The notes beneath the pieces are model-generated. The model was not told the origin of the DNA and made no database searches. It saw only the letters and a program-made list of their open reading frames with translations. From Viola odorata (Eukaryota > Streptophyta > Magnoliopsida > Malpighiales > Violaceae), in the NCBI GenBank assembly GCA_963691705.1, contig OY829544.1, positions 1,805,501 through 1,869,500 on the forward strand: 64,000 nucleotides of DNA. Reading direction: 5' to 3'. Of this stretch, positions 1-11,763 are shown in pieces. Positions within the stretch are counted from its first letter, which is position 1, and each line of letters begins with the position of its first letter. The position numbers and the translations under genes are program-made.

Positions 1-101
1 TAAACCAATCAGGAAACATTTGATTTGATGGACTTAGTGTATAAAAATTAGTGTGATCAATCGCAGACTGACCCTTTTTTAATACTAATAAAATGACTCA
101 C

Positions 102-514
102 TTCAAGATCTTTCAGCTCGAAATAGGCTTGCCAGCAGCTATAAGACTCATCGCCTCCTTCGATGGTGGAACAGTAATCTGTATAAACAAGAAACAGAGC
201 TAATAGTAAGATCTATTGCTCTAATCTCAAAAGAGAGAGAGAGAGGACAATTAATAAAACTTGTAACAGATTATACTACCGGCGAGTTCATTCTCGGACT
301 TTTCGATCAAGGGCGGTTCTTTGACGGCACGTTCGAACTTGGTTCGGCTGAAAGGTTCGAGCTTTGGGATATAAGCGCTGCTTCTTGAAGGAGACGAAGA
401 AGTGGAACAAGTGATTGTGGAAACAGTTTTCTTGGATAAGGTTGAGTGATGTAAATCTCTGGTTTCGGCGACCAAAGGAGGGAGACAAGAACGGACCAGG
501 ACTGATTTTATCAT
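102..514 (-). CDS. CBP1: CCG-binding protein 1 / MEE14-like, 5' part only
   Basis: Partial gene; the 3' exons lie beyond the left edge. Exon 1 (514-280) starts at the ATG giving MIKSVLVRSC, followed by a Ser/Thr-rich stretch that could be an organelle-targeting region, then the segment PKLEPFSRTKFERAVKEPPL and ENELA. The donor is G|GTAGT at 279. Exon 2 (178-102) restores an Asp codon and reads YCSTIEGGDESYSCWQAYF then ELKDLE, with donor GTGAGT at 101. From memory this matches plant CCG-binding protein 1 (Arabidopsis MEE14, At2g15890), a small protein reported to bridge CCG and Mediator/Pol II in the central cell and to act in pollen-tube guidance. An upstream in-frame ATG at about 631 exists, but its extra 39 residues look like 5' leader. 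The gene is divergent from the sorting nexin gene at 3620. The family call is from recalled motifs, not a search. Confidence 0.75.
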
Positions 515-1584
515 TGTATCCAAACAAACACAGATTAGTTTCTGATACCTCGGCTCTCTGGTTTTGGATCGCAGAGAGAAAATATTGATTGATTGGTTCA
601 AAATATCAGATGAGCGTTGGATATATTTAAGCACGAAAAAGTGCAGTGATGATGGGCCCAGAAAAAAAGTGGATAAGGATTGGATATTTTTTTTAATAAT
701 ACAAATTTACCGTCAGGGTATTATCCGGAACCTGCCCATTGTTTTTCATTTTGGTCGAAACAAACAGCCCAACGGCCAACGTTAAACAATCAAACTCTTT
801 TTCAATTTCCAAATTATTTTCATGGTTTAGATATTTTCTTCTTGCCACTTGTTTTTGATATTTCTTGTTTTTAAATGCTATGGATTTGCTTAACCCTCTT
901 TTAGGGTATCAGGCCCAAACCAATAACTGGTCCAAGACTCCAAGTACTAACATTTCTTTCCTTCATGCCTATAAGTATTTAGGTTTTGTAGAGTGTAATG
1001 TAATGTAACCCGGTAAGCTTTTTTCCCTTTATTTTTTTCTAAAAAAATTGTCAATCAAGACTTATTAAACTTCGATTAAAATTTCAAGTTTGAATCTAAA
1101 AAATGAAATAAATCGTGTTACGAAAATATTAGAATTAATAGTATTCAAACAAGATTAAACCGAGAGTAAATTAAGAAAGGAAATGTGACTATAAAATTCA
1201 TTACACTTTTCCAATAAACTTTGCCAGAAGGCCCATGGGCTACATTTTCGTTTCTCATTTATCAGGACAAAATGTTTTTTCTTCTTTTGTTTTGTTTTGG
1301 TTTTATTTGCCTCTTCCAAGGCCCAAGCCCAACCTCTCCCGGACAGATGGAGAACTCTCAACGTGGCCAGCTTGGCAGTAAATTGTAAGTGCTGGCACAG
1401 ACTCCACGAAGAGATTCCCACCTTAAATGCAAGTGCTTTTTTTTTCTTAATTCAAATTAGCTTTAAAAATAAAAAAAACAAGGACCCGTTTTTCTTAATG
1501 GATTTTGTCTTGCATAAATTATTATTATTTGTGGGATGACCAAAAAAAAAAAGAAAATATTTACGGGATGACGTGGTAGCTATG
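515..1584. other. intergenic region upstream of the CBP1-like gene
   Basis: AT-rich, with short homopolymer runs and no coding frame that resembles a protein. It is the shared upstream space of two divergent genes before the fold-back transposon at 1594. I see no tRNA, tandem repeat or other named element. Confidence 0.5.
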
Positions 1585-1593
1585 GAAGAAATT

Positions 1594-2360
1594 GGGAAAA
1601 GTCAGAAATTGGCACCTGCACTTGTATTGATTGACTAATTTGGCACCTCATTCGTAAAAACGATTTAAAAGACACCTCCACTTGACTAATATGACACTTT
1701 TGACACTCGTCATTGACGCCGTCCGTCCTCCACCGTTAACGGCTGACGTGTCATGCCACGTGGTATGACACGTCATCAACATGATGACGTGGCATGCCAC
1801 GTCTGAAAAAAATATAATTAATTTTAAAAAAATCATAAAAAATTATAATTAATTTTAAAAATTCAAAAAAAAAAATATAATTAATTATAAAAATTCAGAA
1901 AAATAATGTAATTAATTTTAAAAATAAAGAAAATTTAATTTAATTAATTATAAAAATTATAAAAAATACTTTAATTAATTTTAAAAATTCAAAAAAATAA
2001 TATAATTAATTTTAAAATTTCAAAAAAATAATATTATTAATTTTAAAAATTCAAAAAAATAATGTAATTAATTTTTAAAAAAATTAAAAATAATATAATT
2101 AATTCAAAAAATACTTTAATTAATTTTAAAAAATTAGAAAAATAATTTAATTAATTTTAAAAATCTAGAAAAATACTGTGATTAATTTTAAAAACGCAGA
2201 AATATAATTAGTTTTCATGACTAGTGGCTGGAAACGCCGGAATTGGAGTGGGAACACCATCCCCCACTGCCGATTCGGCAAACCCAAACATAAACTAAAT
2301 ATGAAGATCTACCCAGGAAATTAATAATTTTCATGACCAACGGCTGGAAAACCAAGCCCG
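1594..2360 (+). repeat. left arm of the fold-back element
   Basis: Inverted copy of 2558-3363. The arms match from the outer tip through the inner block that reads AACCAAGCCCG; they differ mainly by small indels in the AT-rich middle, which makes the arms 767 and 806 bp long. Confidence 0.85.
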
Positions 2361-2557
2361 TTGTCGCAGATCTAGCGCACCACCACCACACCACCGCCAC
2401 AATAGATTTGGCGCCAAAATTGGAGTGGGAACACCATCCCCAATGTTAGTATGTAGCCTAATTAGTGGAATGCTAGTTCTATTCCCATAAATTGTCATTT
2501 CCTCTCCTTAAGGATTGTCTGATTCGGAGGGTCAAAATCACCTCTGTAAAACTCCAG

Positions 2558-3363
2558 CGGGCTTGGTTTTCCAGCCGCTGGTCATGAAAATTATTAATTT
2601 CCTGGGTAGATCTTCATATTTAGTTTATGTTTGGGTTTGCCGAATCGGCAGTGGGGGATGGTGTTCCCACTCCAATTCCGGCGTTTCCAGCCACTAGTCA
2701 TGAAAACTAATTACATTTCTGCGTTTTTAAAATTAATCACAGTATTTTTCTAGATTTTAAAAATTAATTAAATCATTTTTCTAATTTTTTAAAATTAATT
2801 AAAGTATTTTTTGAATTTTTTGAATTAATTATGTTATTTTTAATTTTTTAAAAAATTAATTACATTATTTTTAAAAAAAATTTAAATTAATAATATTATT
2901 TTTCTGAATTTTTAAAATTAATAATATTATTTTTCTGAATTTTTAAAATTAATTATATTATTTTTCTGAATTTTTAAAATTAATTAAAGTATTTTTTATA
3001 ATTTTTATAATTAATTAAATTAAATTTTCTTAATTTTTAAAATTAATTACATTATTTTTCTGAATTTTTATAATTAATTATATAATTTTTTTGAATTTTT
3101 AAAATTAATTATATTTTTTTATGATTTTTTTAAAATTAATTATATTTTTTTCAGGCGTGGCATGCCACGTCATCATGTTGATGACGTGTCATACCACGTG
3201 GCATGACACGTCAGCAGTTAACGGTGGAGGACGGACGGCGTCAATGACGAGTGTCAAAAGTGTCATATTAGTCAAGTGGAGGTGCCTTTTAAATCGTTTT
3301 TACGAAGGAGGCGCCAAATTAGTCAATCAATGCAAGTGCAGGTGCCAATTTCTGACTTTTCCC
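2558..3363 (-). repeat. right arm of the fold-back element
   Basis: Inverted partner of 1594-2360. It begins CGGGCTTGGTTTTCCAGCC and ends GACTTTTCCC. A 98-codon open frame (3121-3417) crosses the arm but is only a read-through of the repeat. Confidence 0.85.
3151..3216. promoter_or_regulatory. palindromic ACGT-core cluster in the transposon arm
   Basis: This stretch holds TGGCATGCCACGTCATCATG, TGACGTGTCATACC and the perfect G-box CCACGTGG at 3194-3201, about 420 bp before the sorting nexin ATG. The mirror copy lies in the left arm with its G-box at 1756-1763. G-box and TGACGT cores are bound by plant bZIP and bHLH factors. That the cluster regulates the neighbouring gene is inference only. 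Confidence 0.4.
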
Positions 3364-3619
3364 GAAGAAATTGTAGGAAGCATCGACAAAACGACACCGC
3401 AGGATGTGTCAGCATAAACCCGTTTGTTGCCCAGGAGAAACGACACTCGCTTTTTTGTTCTCCTCCTTCATCGATGTAGAGTAGAAGCACGCAACAAATT
3501 CCAGACGTGGAATCATATAAAAATCAAATTTCCACCGCACAATATATTATTTTTCAGACACAAAAAAAGCGAGCTACAATCGAAATTTTACAGAATCTCA
3601 AGAATAGAAAGAAAGCCAA

Positions 3620-6600
3620 ATGAAAGCCATGGAAACAATACATGATCTGATCGAAGAAGCTAAACTGCGAGCAGTTTGGTGGGCACTCTGCATCTTCTCC
3701 GTCACTTACTTCTTATCACGTAAGCTCAATCCCTCAATTCGCCTCCAATTCCTGTTTTTTCTTCTTAAATTTGTAAGGTAGGGTTTTGTGCAGGTGCAAA
3801 AGTTAGAGTTCGAGCTGTGTGTTTATTGATTCTGGTTGCTTTCTTTGCAGATACAAGTTCGTCAATGTGGATGAATTTACCAATTGCTGTACTGTCTGTT
3901 TCCGCTTTACGCATTTTATTGAATGAGGTGGAGTTCAGCTGGAAATCTCAGCGGCTTGTTCGTCCGCCATCTTACTTGTCTCATTTGGCGAAGAAGCAGT
4001 TGTCATTGAATGATTGGCGGCTTTCTTTCGCTCTGCCTCCGCCTAAATGGAAGAGGAAAATCGATTCTCCGGTCGTGGAGGCTGCTGCCACTGAGTTTAT
4101 TGACAAGATAATAAAGGATTTTGTGGTGGATTTATGGTATTCAGCAATAACTCCAGATAAGGAATCCCCTGAGCTTATGCGTGCTGTGATTATGGATGCT
4201 ATTGGTGAGATTTCGGGAAGGGTTAAGGAGATTAACCTAGTTGACTTGCTAACGAGGTAACATCTTTTTCTAATCTTGATAGTTTAGAGTGAAAATAACT
4301 GGGTAATGTATAGGCTTAATGTTTACATGGGTGGCTAATGTTGCAGGGATGTAGTTGATTTAATAGGAGATCACTTGGACCTTTTTAGAAGAAATCTAGC
4401 CGCTATAGGTGCTGATGTAATGGCAACACTTTCTACTGAGGAGAGAGATGAAAGGTTGAAACACCATCTGATGGACTCCAAGGAGCTTCATCCTGCATTA
4501 GTTTCTCCTGAGAGTGAGTACAAGGTGTGAGTGGAGGGTTCCCATGCAAATGCTTTTCTTGGCTTTTGGATACTTCTGCATGCATTTTAGTCATCTAATG
4601 CTTTTTCTTTTTTTGCCTTTTTCTCCTTTTTCTGGGAAACCTATTTCTACCCAAAAAAAAGGTTCTTCAGCGGTTAATTGGTGGAGTTTTAGCCCTAGTA
4701 CTAAGACCTCGAGAAGCTCAATCGCCCCTAGTTAGAGCTATTGCTCGAGAGCTTGTAACTTGCTTGGTAATGCAGCCTGTCATGAATCTTGCAAGCCCTG
4801 CGTAAGTGTTGGTTGTTTCCTTCAATATTTCAGTGTTTTTTTTTCCCACTTTATTTGCCCTGCACTACATAACTCTCTTTCTGGAATGAAGCTTTCATTG
4901 CCATTCTTGTTTCCTTGTTCATGATTCTTGTGGGATGTGGATGCTTTCAATTCATTTTTTTTTTTTGTTATACTCCATGTAAGATAAATTGTTCAAAGTT
5001 TATGTGCAATTGTGCTAATTCCTTGGTTGTAACCAGGTATATCAATCAGTTGATTGAATGTATTTTGCTTGCTATTGGAGATGATGGTCCGAAGGATATA
5101 GACGTAGACAAGTCTGTAGGTGGTATGCCCAATGGTGATTCTATCCCGTGCAAGGATTCTTCCTCAAGTAGTTCAAGGACTGATACTTTTGACAACTTAA
5201 AAGACCATCAGGGAACAGATATGACTTTGGCAAAAACCAATAATCATCGTGACACAGCTGTGAGCTTATACCAACAAGAGCCTACACAGCCACATCATGC
5301 TGACTGGGCAAGAATGCTGGAGGCAGCAACCCAGAGAAGAACTGAAGTTCTTGCACCTGAAAATCTTGAAAACATGTGGACCAAAGGAAGAAATTACAAA
5401 AGGAAAGAGAATAAGAAAGCTAAACCTCCTGTAGCAAATAGTTCTTCACATGCTACTACTTCGCGGAAAGAAATATTACCTAACAGCACTGGGACTTCTA
5501 CTGTAATGGGGGTGAAGGCTATGGTGCAGGTAGCACCTCAATTAAGTGTAGGTAATCTAGTAAGCAGTGAGAACAAAAATGTTGTACGGTTTATCCAGCA
5601 GGAATACAATGAGGCTTTGCCTTCTAATGTTGGTGATGAGTTGGAGAATAGAAGTAATCTCACTTCAAATGAAAATAAAGGTCGACTTAAGAGATCCAAT
5701 AGCACTTCTGCACTGAAACTCCTAACTGACAGAAAAATGGCATTTTCTGGAGATGATGAAGGACCCATTATTTCAGAATTCTACAGCCCAGATTTTAACA
5801 GGCATAGTGAATACCATGTTGTGAATAAGTCCTCGGATTTAGTACTGTGTAAGGAGGGACCTTTTACTCCCAAGCTCAAATGCCGGGTGGGTGCAGCCTT
5901 CAGTTTCTGTAACATGCAGATTTAGAATATTAATAATGAAATGATGAATAGGGTCCATAAGCAATTTAGCATTCAGAAAAGAGTCATTTCTTGGACTTTG
6001 CTTTGTTTTTAATAGGATGCTTCATTTAACTCTTATTATTTTATGCCATCTCTCTACAGGTTGTAGGAGCTTACTTTGAGAAACTTGGGTCGAAGTCTTT
6101 TGCAGTTTATTCAATTGCAGTGACGGATGCAGAAAACAGAACTTGGTTTGTTAAAAGAAGGTTTGTTTCTCATCTGTCGTAGGATGCTAGTTTTGCAAAT
6201 CTCCTTTCTTGTTGACCTAATCAAGATCGTGAGAGCCTTGTTAGGAGTGTTGCTGGAGTTTTTTGAAAACTCAATTTTAGTTGTTATGATATTTATTCTA
6301 CTTTTTCTTTCCATAGGTACCGGAATTTTGAGAGATTGCATAGACATCTTAAAGAGATACCAAATTACACACTAAACTTGCCTCCCAAAAGGATATTCTC
6401 GTCAAGCACCGAAGATGCTTTTGTTCATCAACGTTGTATTCAGCTTGATAAATATCTTCAAGTATTGTCTTGTACTTGATCTGCTTCCTCTTTCGGACAT
6501 TTATTACTTTTCCAGTTTTCTAATTATTTGATGTTTCTCAGGATCTCTTATCTATAGCTAACGTTGCTGAACAGCATGAAGTATGGGACTTTTTAAGTGT

Positions 6601-9600
6601 TTCCTCAAAGGTGTGAGCTATTTTGATGTTTTAGTAGGTCATATTTGCCTTTTTTTGGGATTACCTTCTTTAACTATTCATTATTAAACTAAGATCTTCT
6701 AAAGTTATCTCTTTCTTTTTGTCCTTTATAGAATTATTCTTTTGGGAAATCACCTTCAGTAATGAGAACTCTTGCAGGTTAGTAATATTCTTCATTGTGA
6801 CAGCCTCATAGCAATTGATTTAAGACCACCGCCCCAATTCCTTATTTTGTCCTAATAACCATTGTAGAGCAAGGTCCAACTCAAAATATCTAGTGTGAAC
6901 TCTAAATTTAGAATCAAGTCCAACAATTTTGACCACACAGCCAATTGTCTGACAAGCTCCATGTCCAAACCAACTCAGTCCGATAACCATAGGATCTTCT
7001 TTCTAAAGCATCCTAACATGCATTGCGATCTCAAAGTGAGCTATTATAGGCTTATTGACATGTGCATACATGCATGCACTTTAACAAAAAATCTTGGCTG
7101 CTTTTACTGCGTGTTTTTTTAGAGGCTGGATTCCTTAAAGGCAATGCATATATCTTGGATTGACTTGAATGCCTGAACATGAACCAAGTGCTTATTTGTT
7201 TTGTTTTTTGTTTCCCCTTGCATTTGTATTGAAGACTATGGTATGACATGGGTTTCGGCCTTGGCTCATTATCCAAGAGAACGGCATATATTTAAGAATC
7301 CTTATCACCCATTATGAGTTGTGAGCCACACTAGCATCTTTTCATTATGGATTGTTATGGAATGCTATGAGCTTTACTTACCTCCTATCACATGTTCCTA
7401 GACATTTCCCCTTGTAACTTTTGTTTTAAATTTATACAGTCAATGTGGATGATGCTGTGGATGATATTGTGCGGCAATTCAAAGGGGTTTCAGATGGCTT
7501 AATGCGTAAAGTTGTCGGTTCATCCTCCCTTGATGAATCCAGTTTTTCAGTCTATAGTGGGAACTTGTCTTGGCATGGAGAAAGCATTTCAAGGCAAGAA
7601 ACCTTGGAAACATTGAATAGCTTCTCTGACAATGAAGAAATCCATAATCATGAACACCATGATCAGGTGGAAGTATCCAGTGCACCAGCTAGTGGTTCAC
7701 ATTCAGATAATGAGTTAAACTCAAAGGCTGTTCCTCCTTGGAACATCAAACTCAATGAGGAGTCTGCAGACAGAACTTTGGAAAAGAAACACGACTTAGA
7801 GGGGAATTCTGAACAGATTAATCAGGGGAGTTTTGCAGCATCAAATTCTACGGTAGCCTTCAATACTTTGGAAGATCCCTATGGGATGCCCCCTGAGGTA
7901 TTTTATTGTTTCTTTGGAAAAAGTTTTTCTGCATGATGTTTGGCTATAAGTCATGCCTTCTAAATTATACGTTTGGCTGATTGAGAAGATAACTTGTTAT
8001 TAATAAAATTTAACATTTTTCAAAGCTACCGAAGGAATACAGTTGTTCATTGCATTTTTATAGTGCGACTGTTCACGTGGTCAAACTCAGTTAATGTTGG
8101 TTCTTGTTAATTTGAGATTAGTTCATTATAGCTATACATATCTCTTGCTTATATTATTATAGCCGCCTTAAGTTAACTTTACTGTGCACATTCAATCCAG
8201 TGATACATGTTGGAGCTCCTTTAGATACTTTAACTACTGTGTGTTTATCTTGCAGTGGACTCCTCCCAATGTAAGTGTACCTCTGCTAAATCTAGTTGAT
8301 AATGTATTCCAGCTTAAGAGAAGAGGGTGGTTGAGGTGAGCTACTTTTTCAGCAATCCATTTTGAATCCATCAATTTCCAGGGAGTCATGAGTATGCTCA
8401 TACCAGTCCCTGTCCTCTCTCCTTGCTTCCCTTTTGTATTAAATGTTGCTTTAGAATGTACGAAATGAGAATTTGCTCAAATAGAGAACCAGTCACATAT
8501 ATCAGGAGAAGAATTGGTAACAAGTGATATTTAATAATGCAGGAGGCAGGTATTTTGGATATCAAAGCAAATCCTTCAGCTAATAATGGAAGATGCTATT
8601 GATGACTGGCTGTTGAGACAGATTTATTTGCTTCGGAGGGAGGACACCATTGCTGAAGGGATCCGATGGTTGAATAATGTAAGAACTCAACCAGTTATTT
8701 ATGTAGCTGTGGTATAGTTTTTTCTTTGGTATAACAAGAGTTGAGCCCATTAAGTACCTTACGTACCAGTTATTGAGAAGACGGCATTAGTTCTCTTATA
8801 TTTGTTGAGGAGTCCTGGCCTGGACTGTGTATTCTGATATGATGTCTGCTGATGTTGTCATTTTTACAAACTGTCTAACAATTTTCTACTGTTTTGGCAA
8901 TTGGTTACTCCTAGTTTCTCTGGCCTGGCGGCACATTCTTTACAAGAGTAGGTACTGCACAAAGGCAAGATGATAATACTTCCCTAGATCTGAACCGTTT
9001 TCAGCTAGGCCAATTCAGTGGCAGTAACATCTCTAAAAAAGGTTCCTTTGAAGAACAGCTTGAGTCCACTCGTAGAGCAAGTGATATCAAGAAAATGTTG
9101 TTTGGTGCGTATAATTATCTTAAACTCTTGACAGTTCAATGATCTGGGGCTGTTTCACTCTCAATATTGGAATGTTGTTTTGCCTTCTATCTTAGCAAAC
9201 AGTTTATATAATATTCCAAGATAACTTAGGCCTTTATATATTTGTGGGTTTTGACTATCTCATTCATCTTTCAATAAAAACATGAATTTTGGATCTGCTA
9301 CCTACATTAAGCTTTTTGATTTAAGTTTAATAGTTATGTGACAAAGCTTCCCTTCTCCTATCAGATGGCGCTCCGGCAACCTTAGTCAGCTTGATAGGGA
9401 GTAAGCAGTACAAGCGTTGTGCAAGAGACATTTTCTATTTCACTCAGGTATAAAACCTTTCTATGGTGTGATTTTTGTTGGCCATTGTATTTCTACGCCA
9501 TTTTCATTGGAACCAACAGTTGTGAGTTCTCTACGACTGCAGTCTACGATCTGTATGAAACAACTTGCATATGGGGCACTGGAACTAGTACTGCTATCAG

Positions 9601-9665
9601 TTTTCCCTGAGCTCCAGGATCTTGTACTTGATCTTAACGAGAAGATGCGGGTTCTACCTGCGTAA
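3620..9665 (+). CDS. PXA/PX/nexin-C sorting nexin, 1034 aa
   Basis: Fifteen exons: 3620-3719, 3851-4256, 4347-4524, 4662-4801, 5037-5886, 6060-6160, 6317-6461, 6542-6610, 6732-6777, 7440-7897, 8256-8335, 8543-8678, 8915-9104, 9365-9447, 9543-9665. They sum to 3105 nt in frame. The N-terminus (MKAMETIHDLIEEAKLRAVW) leads into two hydrophobic stretches, so the protein is probably membrane-anchored. The PXA (Phox-associated) domain covers about residues 90-270 and is followed by a Ser/Asn-rich linker. The PX domain starts at VVGAYFEKLGSKSFAVYSIA and includes RRYRNFERLHRHL, the Arg/Tyr region that contacts phosphatidylinositol 3-phosphate. The C-terminal nexin domain contains WTPPNVSVPLLNLVDNVFQL and FWISKQILQLIMEDAIDDWL. 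The likely role is PI3P-dependent endosomal or vacuolar trafficking. From memory it corresponds to Arabidopsis At2g15900. The second Met at residue 4 is an alternative start. Confidence 0.88.
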
Positions 9666-10587
9666 CAAACACATGAGTTTATCTCCTCCTCCTTACTTGG
9701 CCAGTCATGAAGATAAACAAAGTCAGAGTCAGTTCCAAGAGTGGCCGGTTCACAAGTGTCCATCTTTTGCACGGTCAGTCTCAATGGTTTGTGACATTCT
9801 TTTTTCCATCACAACGAGCAACCCTTTACATATCAAGCTTCCCAACTGTACAAAGTTGCAAATATAGAGCTTGTACAGGACTTTTTGTTGTTGTTGTATA
9901 TTCCTTCTGCATAGTGCCCCTTCAGCTTCAAGTGCAGGGATTTTGGGTTGGTGTACTTTAGTCAAAAGTGTCAGTGATATCATTTGTTCATTCATCTTAG
10001 GTACAAAAAAAGTCATAAATGGTTTTGAGATTTGAGTTCAAAATTCATTGATTGAAAGTGTTCCCGTGCCTGTATCTGTTTCTCTCGAATCACGAACGCT
10101 GAACAGTTTCATGCTAAACAAGATGAGTAACTACATCATTGATCCGTCGGCTTTTAAATCGATCCCTTCATTCCCTTACGATATCATACATTGCCCTTAT
10201 ATTTTTTCTATGAATGGAAGTTTGATCCATTAGTTTTGCCTCGTTTTTTTCCTTTTCTTTTCACTAGCCTTTGGATTTATTTGTGTTGGAGGGAAAAAGG
10301 AAAATAATTCAAACTGGAACTCGCAATTCTGCTTTTGTCATCACACGACTGAATATATTTGCCTGTTACAATAGTTTTTAGTTGCATCTTTGATCATTGG
10401 ATCTTAATCTGAAATTCTGAATCCGTTTAGAATTTACGGGCTGAGATCGACCAGGGGGGCATTATCCAAGCCCAGAATGGTTCATTGCACCTTTTTTTTT
10501 CTCTAACCGCGCAACCCGGTACGGGCATTCTCTTTTCCCTCCCAAGTCCCAACGTTTCATTTCTGGCCAAACAAAGACAAACCAGCC
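9666..10587. other. 3' UTR and intergenic DNA after the sorting nexin gene
   Basis: The stretch holds several short open frames on both strands, none resembling a known protein. It probably contains the sorting nexin 3' UTR and the upstream region of the broken gene that follows. No repeat or RNA gene is visible. Confidence 0.45.
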
Positions 10588-11195
10588 ATGGTGTCAACAA
10601 GGAGGGGGCGCGCGGGAGGACAACCAACCATCACCGCCGCCGCGGATGACACCGCGGAGAACAAGATCATCAACAACATTGAGACGAAGAAGAAAGCAGG
10701 AAAGACCGCGCGGGAGGAAACCACTGGGAGTCCATGTCCAGATTATGAGCAGATCCGGCAGCAGAGAACCAGAGAGAATCTTGGAAGATGCAGAAGCTGG
10801 TTATTTTAAACCTTTCAGTTCAACTCAAACCCAAATCTGGCAGCGGTAGACCCAGAAAACCCTTGATCCTTCCTCTACCCCTAAGCATAAACCCCGCTCC
10901 ATTGGGAGGCCCAGGAAAACCCTTACAAATGGTTCCCTCCTATCCCTACCAATAAACCCCAAAATAGGATTTTGCCCCAGCGATGTTCCTCGAGGTGAAT
11001 TTACACTATTACCTTTTCTATTGTTTGGTTTTGACTTCTTATTAATTATAATAATTATGTTCAGGTTGAAGGGTTTGACTCCTGTTAACTACTCAGATGT
11101 TCCTGACAATGGTGCCAACTGCCAACAACATGGAGGATGAGAATATTGAGGAAGAGACAGGTAACATGGGTTTGCAAGAAGTTAATGAGTCATAA
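10588..11195 (+). pseudogene. frameshifted plant gene of unknown function
   Basis: The first exon starts MVSTRRGRAGG and continues through a GC-rich, charged region to PCPDYEQIRQQRTRENL. A one-base frameshift then occurs: the original frame stops at about 10809, while the next frame continues as MQKLVILNLSVQLKPKSGSG and a long Pro/Ser/Arg-rich stretch up to CPSDVPR with donor GTGAAT at about 11000. A second exon after ATGTTCAG at about 11065 reads RLKGLTPVNYSDVPDN, then loses frame again near CQQHGG. The motif YEQIRxxRxxEN with a later RLxxxTPVxYSDV resembles an uncharacterised plant nuclear-protein pattern I recall without a firm name. Two independent frame breaks argue for a decayed gene, although a sequencing error cannot be excluded. 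Confidence 0.5.
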
Positions 11196-11430
11196 CTATA
11201 GATAAAGCTGAAGCATAGAGTTGTGTAAGGATGAGACCTGTAGATGCTGCTACTTTTGTTAGCCAGTAAAGGCTACTGAACCTGTTCTTTAGGATACAAT
11301 GAGGCCGCGATGACATTAATTTTTTTGTGAACTTGCTTTTGTCAAGTAATTGTGGTAGAGCTATTTGTAAGTGGATTCTTAGAAGAATTCAGAATCTTAG
11401 ATGCATACTTATCTCTGTTTATATAATGAC

Positions 11431-11596
11431 AATGCTGCTTTTGAAACAACCTGAACTTCGATCGATTATATCTTTGGTTTTGAGCATAACAGGATAGCAC
11501 CTATTACATGGAAAATGCTGCTTTTGAAACAACCTGAACTTCGATCGATTATATCTTTTGTTTCGAGCATAACAGGATAGCACCTTTTACATTACA
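11431..11596. repeat. 83 bp tandem duplication, two copies
   Basis: Unit 1 (11431-11513) and unit 2 (11514-11596) both begin AATGCTGCTTTTGAAACAAC and include CTTCGATCGATTATATCTT and GAGCATAACAGGATAGCACC. They differ at a handful of bases, so the duplication is fairly recent. It lies in non-coding DNA between the broken gene and the Expp1-like gene. Confidence 0.85.
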
Positions 11597-11763
11597 ATTC
11601 TCTAAAAGTTGTGAAGTTGAAATACTTCTGTGCGCCATATGTTGTATTTCCCTTTTTACTACTGCAGACAAATTAACCATCTGTGTTTTCAGCTAGGAAG
11701 TTGTCACAAGTACAAATATGATTACCTCATATGGTATCTTATGGAATCCTAGACGCAACTGGT

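Larger units (their letters stand above)
1594..3363. mobile_element. fold-back Mutator-like element (MULE-MITE), 1770 bp
   Basis: The element begins GGGAAAAGTCAGAAATTGGC and ends with the exact reverse complement of its first ten bases. It is flanked by a perfect 9 bp direct repeat, GAAGAAATT, at 1585-1593 and 3364-3372, the length expected for Mutator-like elements. Almost the whole element is one inverted repeat: arm 1594-2360, spacer 2361-2557, arm 2558-3363. Each arm has a unique outer part of about 200 bp, an AT-rich middle of degenerate repeats built on AATTAATTTTAAAA, and an inner GC-richer block with an NdeI-free conserved stretch. No transposase is encoded, so it must be mobilised in trans. 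Its right end is only 256 bp from the start codon of the sorting nexin gene. Confidence 0.9.

Noticed and set aside
3121..3645. Open frames of 67-98 codons at the right end of the fold-back element
   Set aside because: They read through the transposon arm, and the same peptide appears from the mirror arm at 1648-1836, so they are repeat shadows.
9417..10016. Several overlapping frames at the 3' end of the sorting nexin gene
   Set aside because: One contains the real last exon read through the preceding intron; the others are shadows or 3' UTR.
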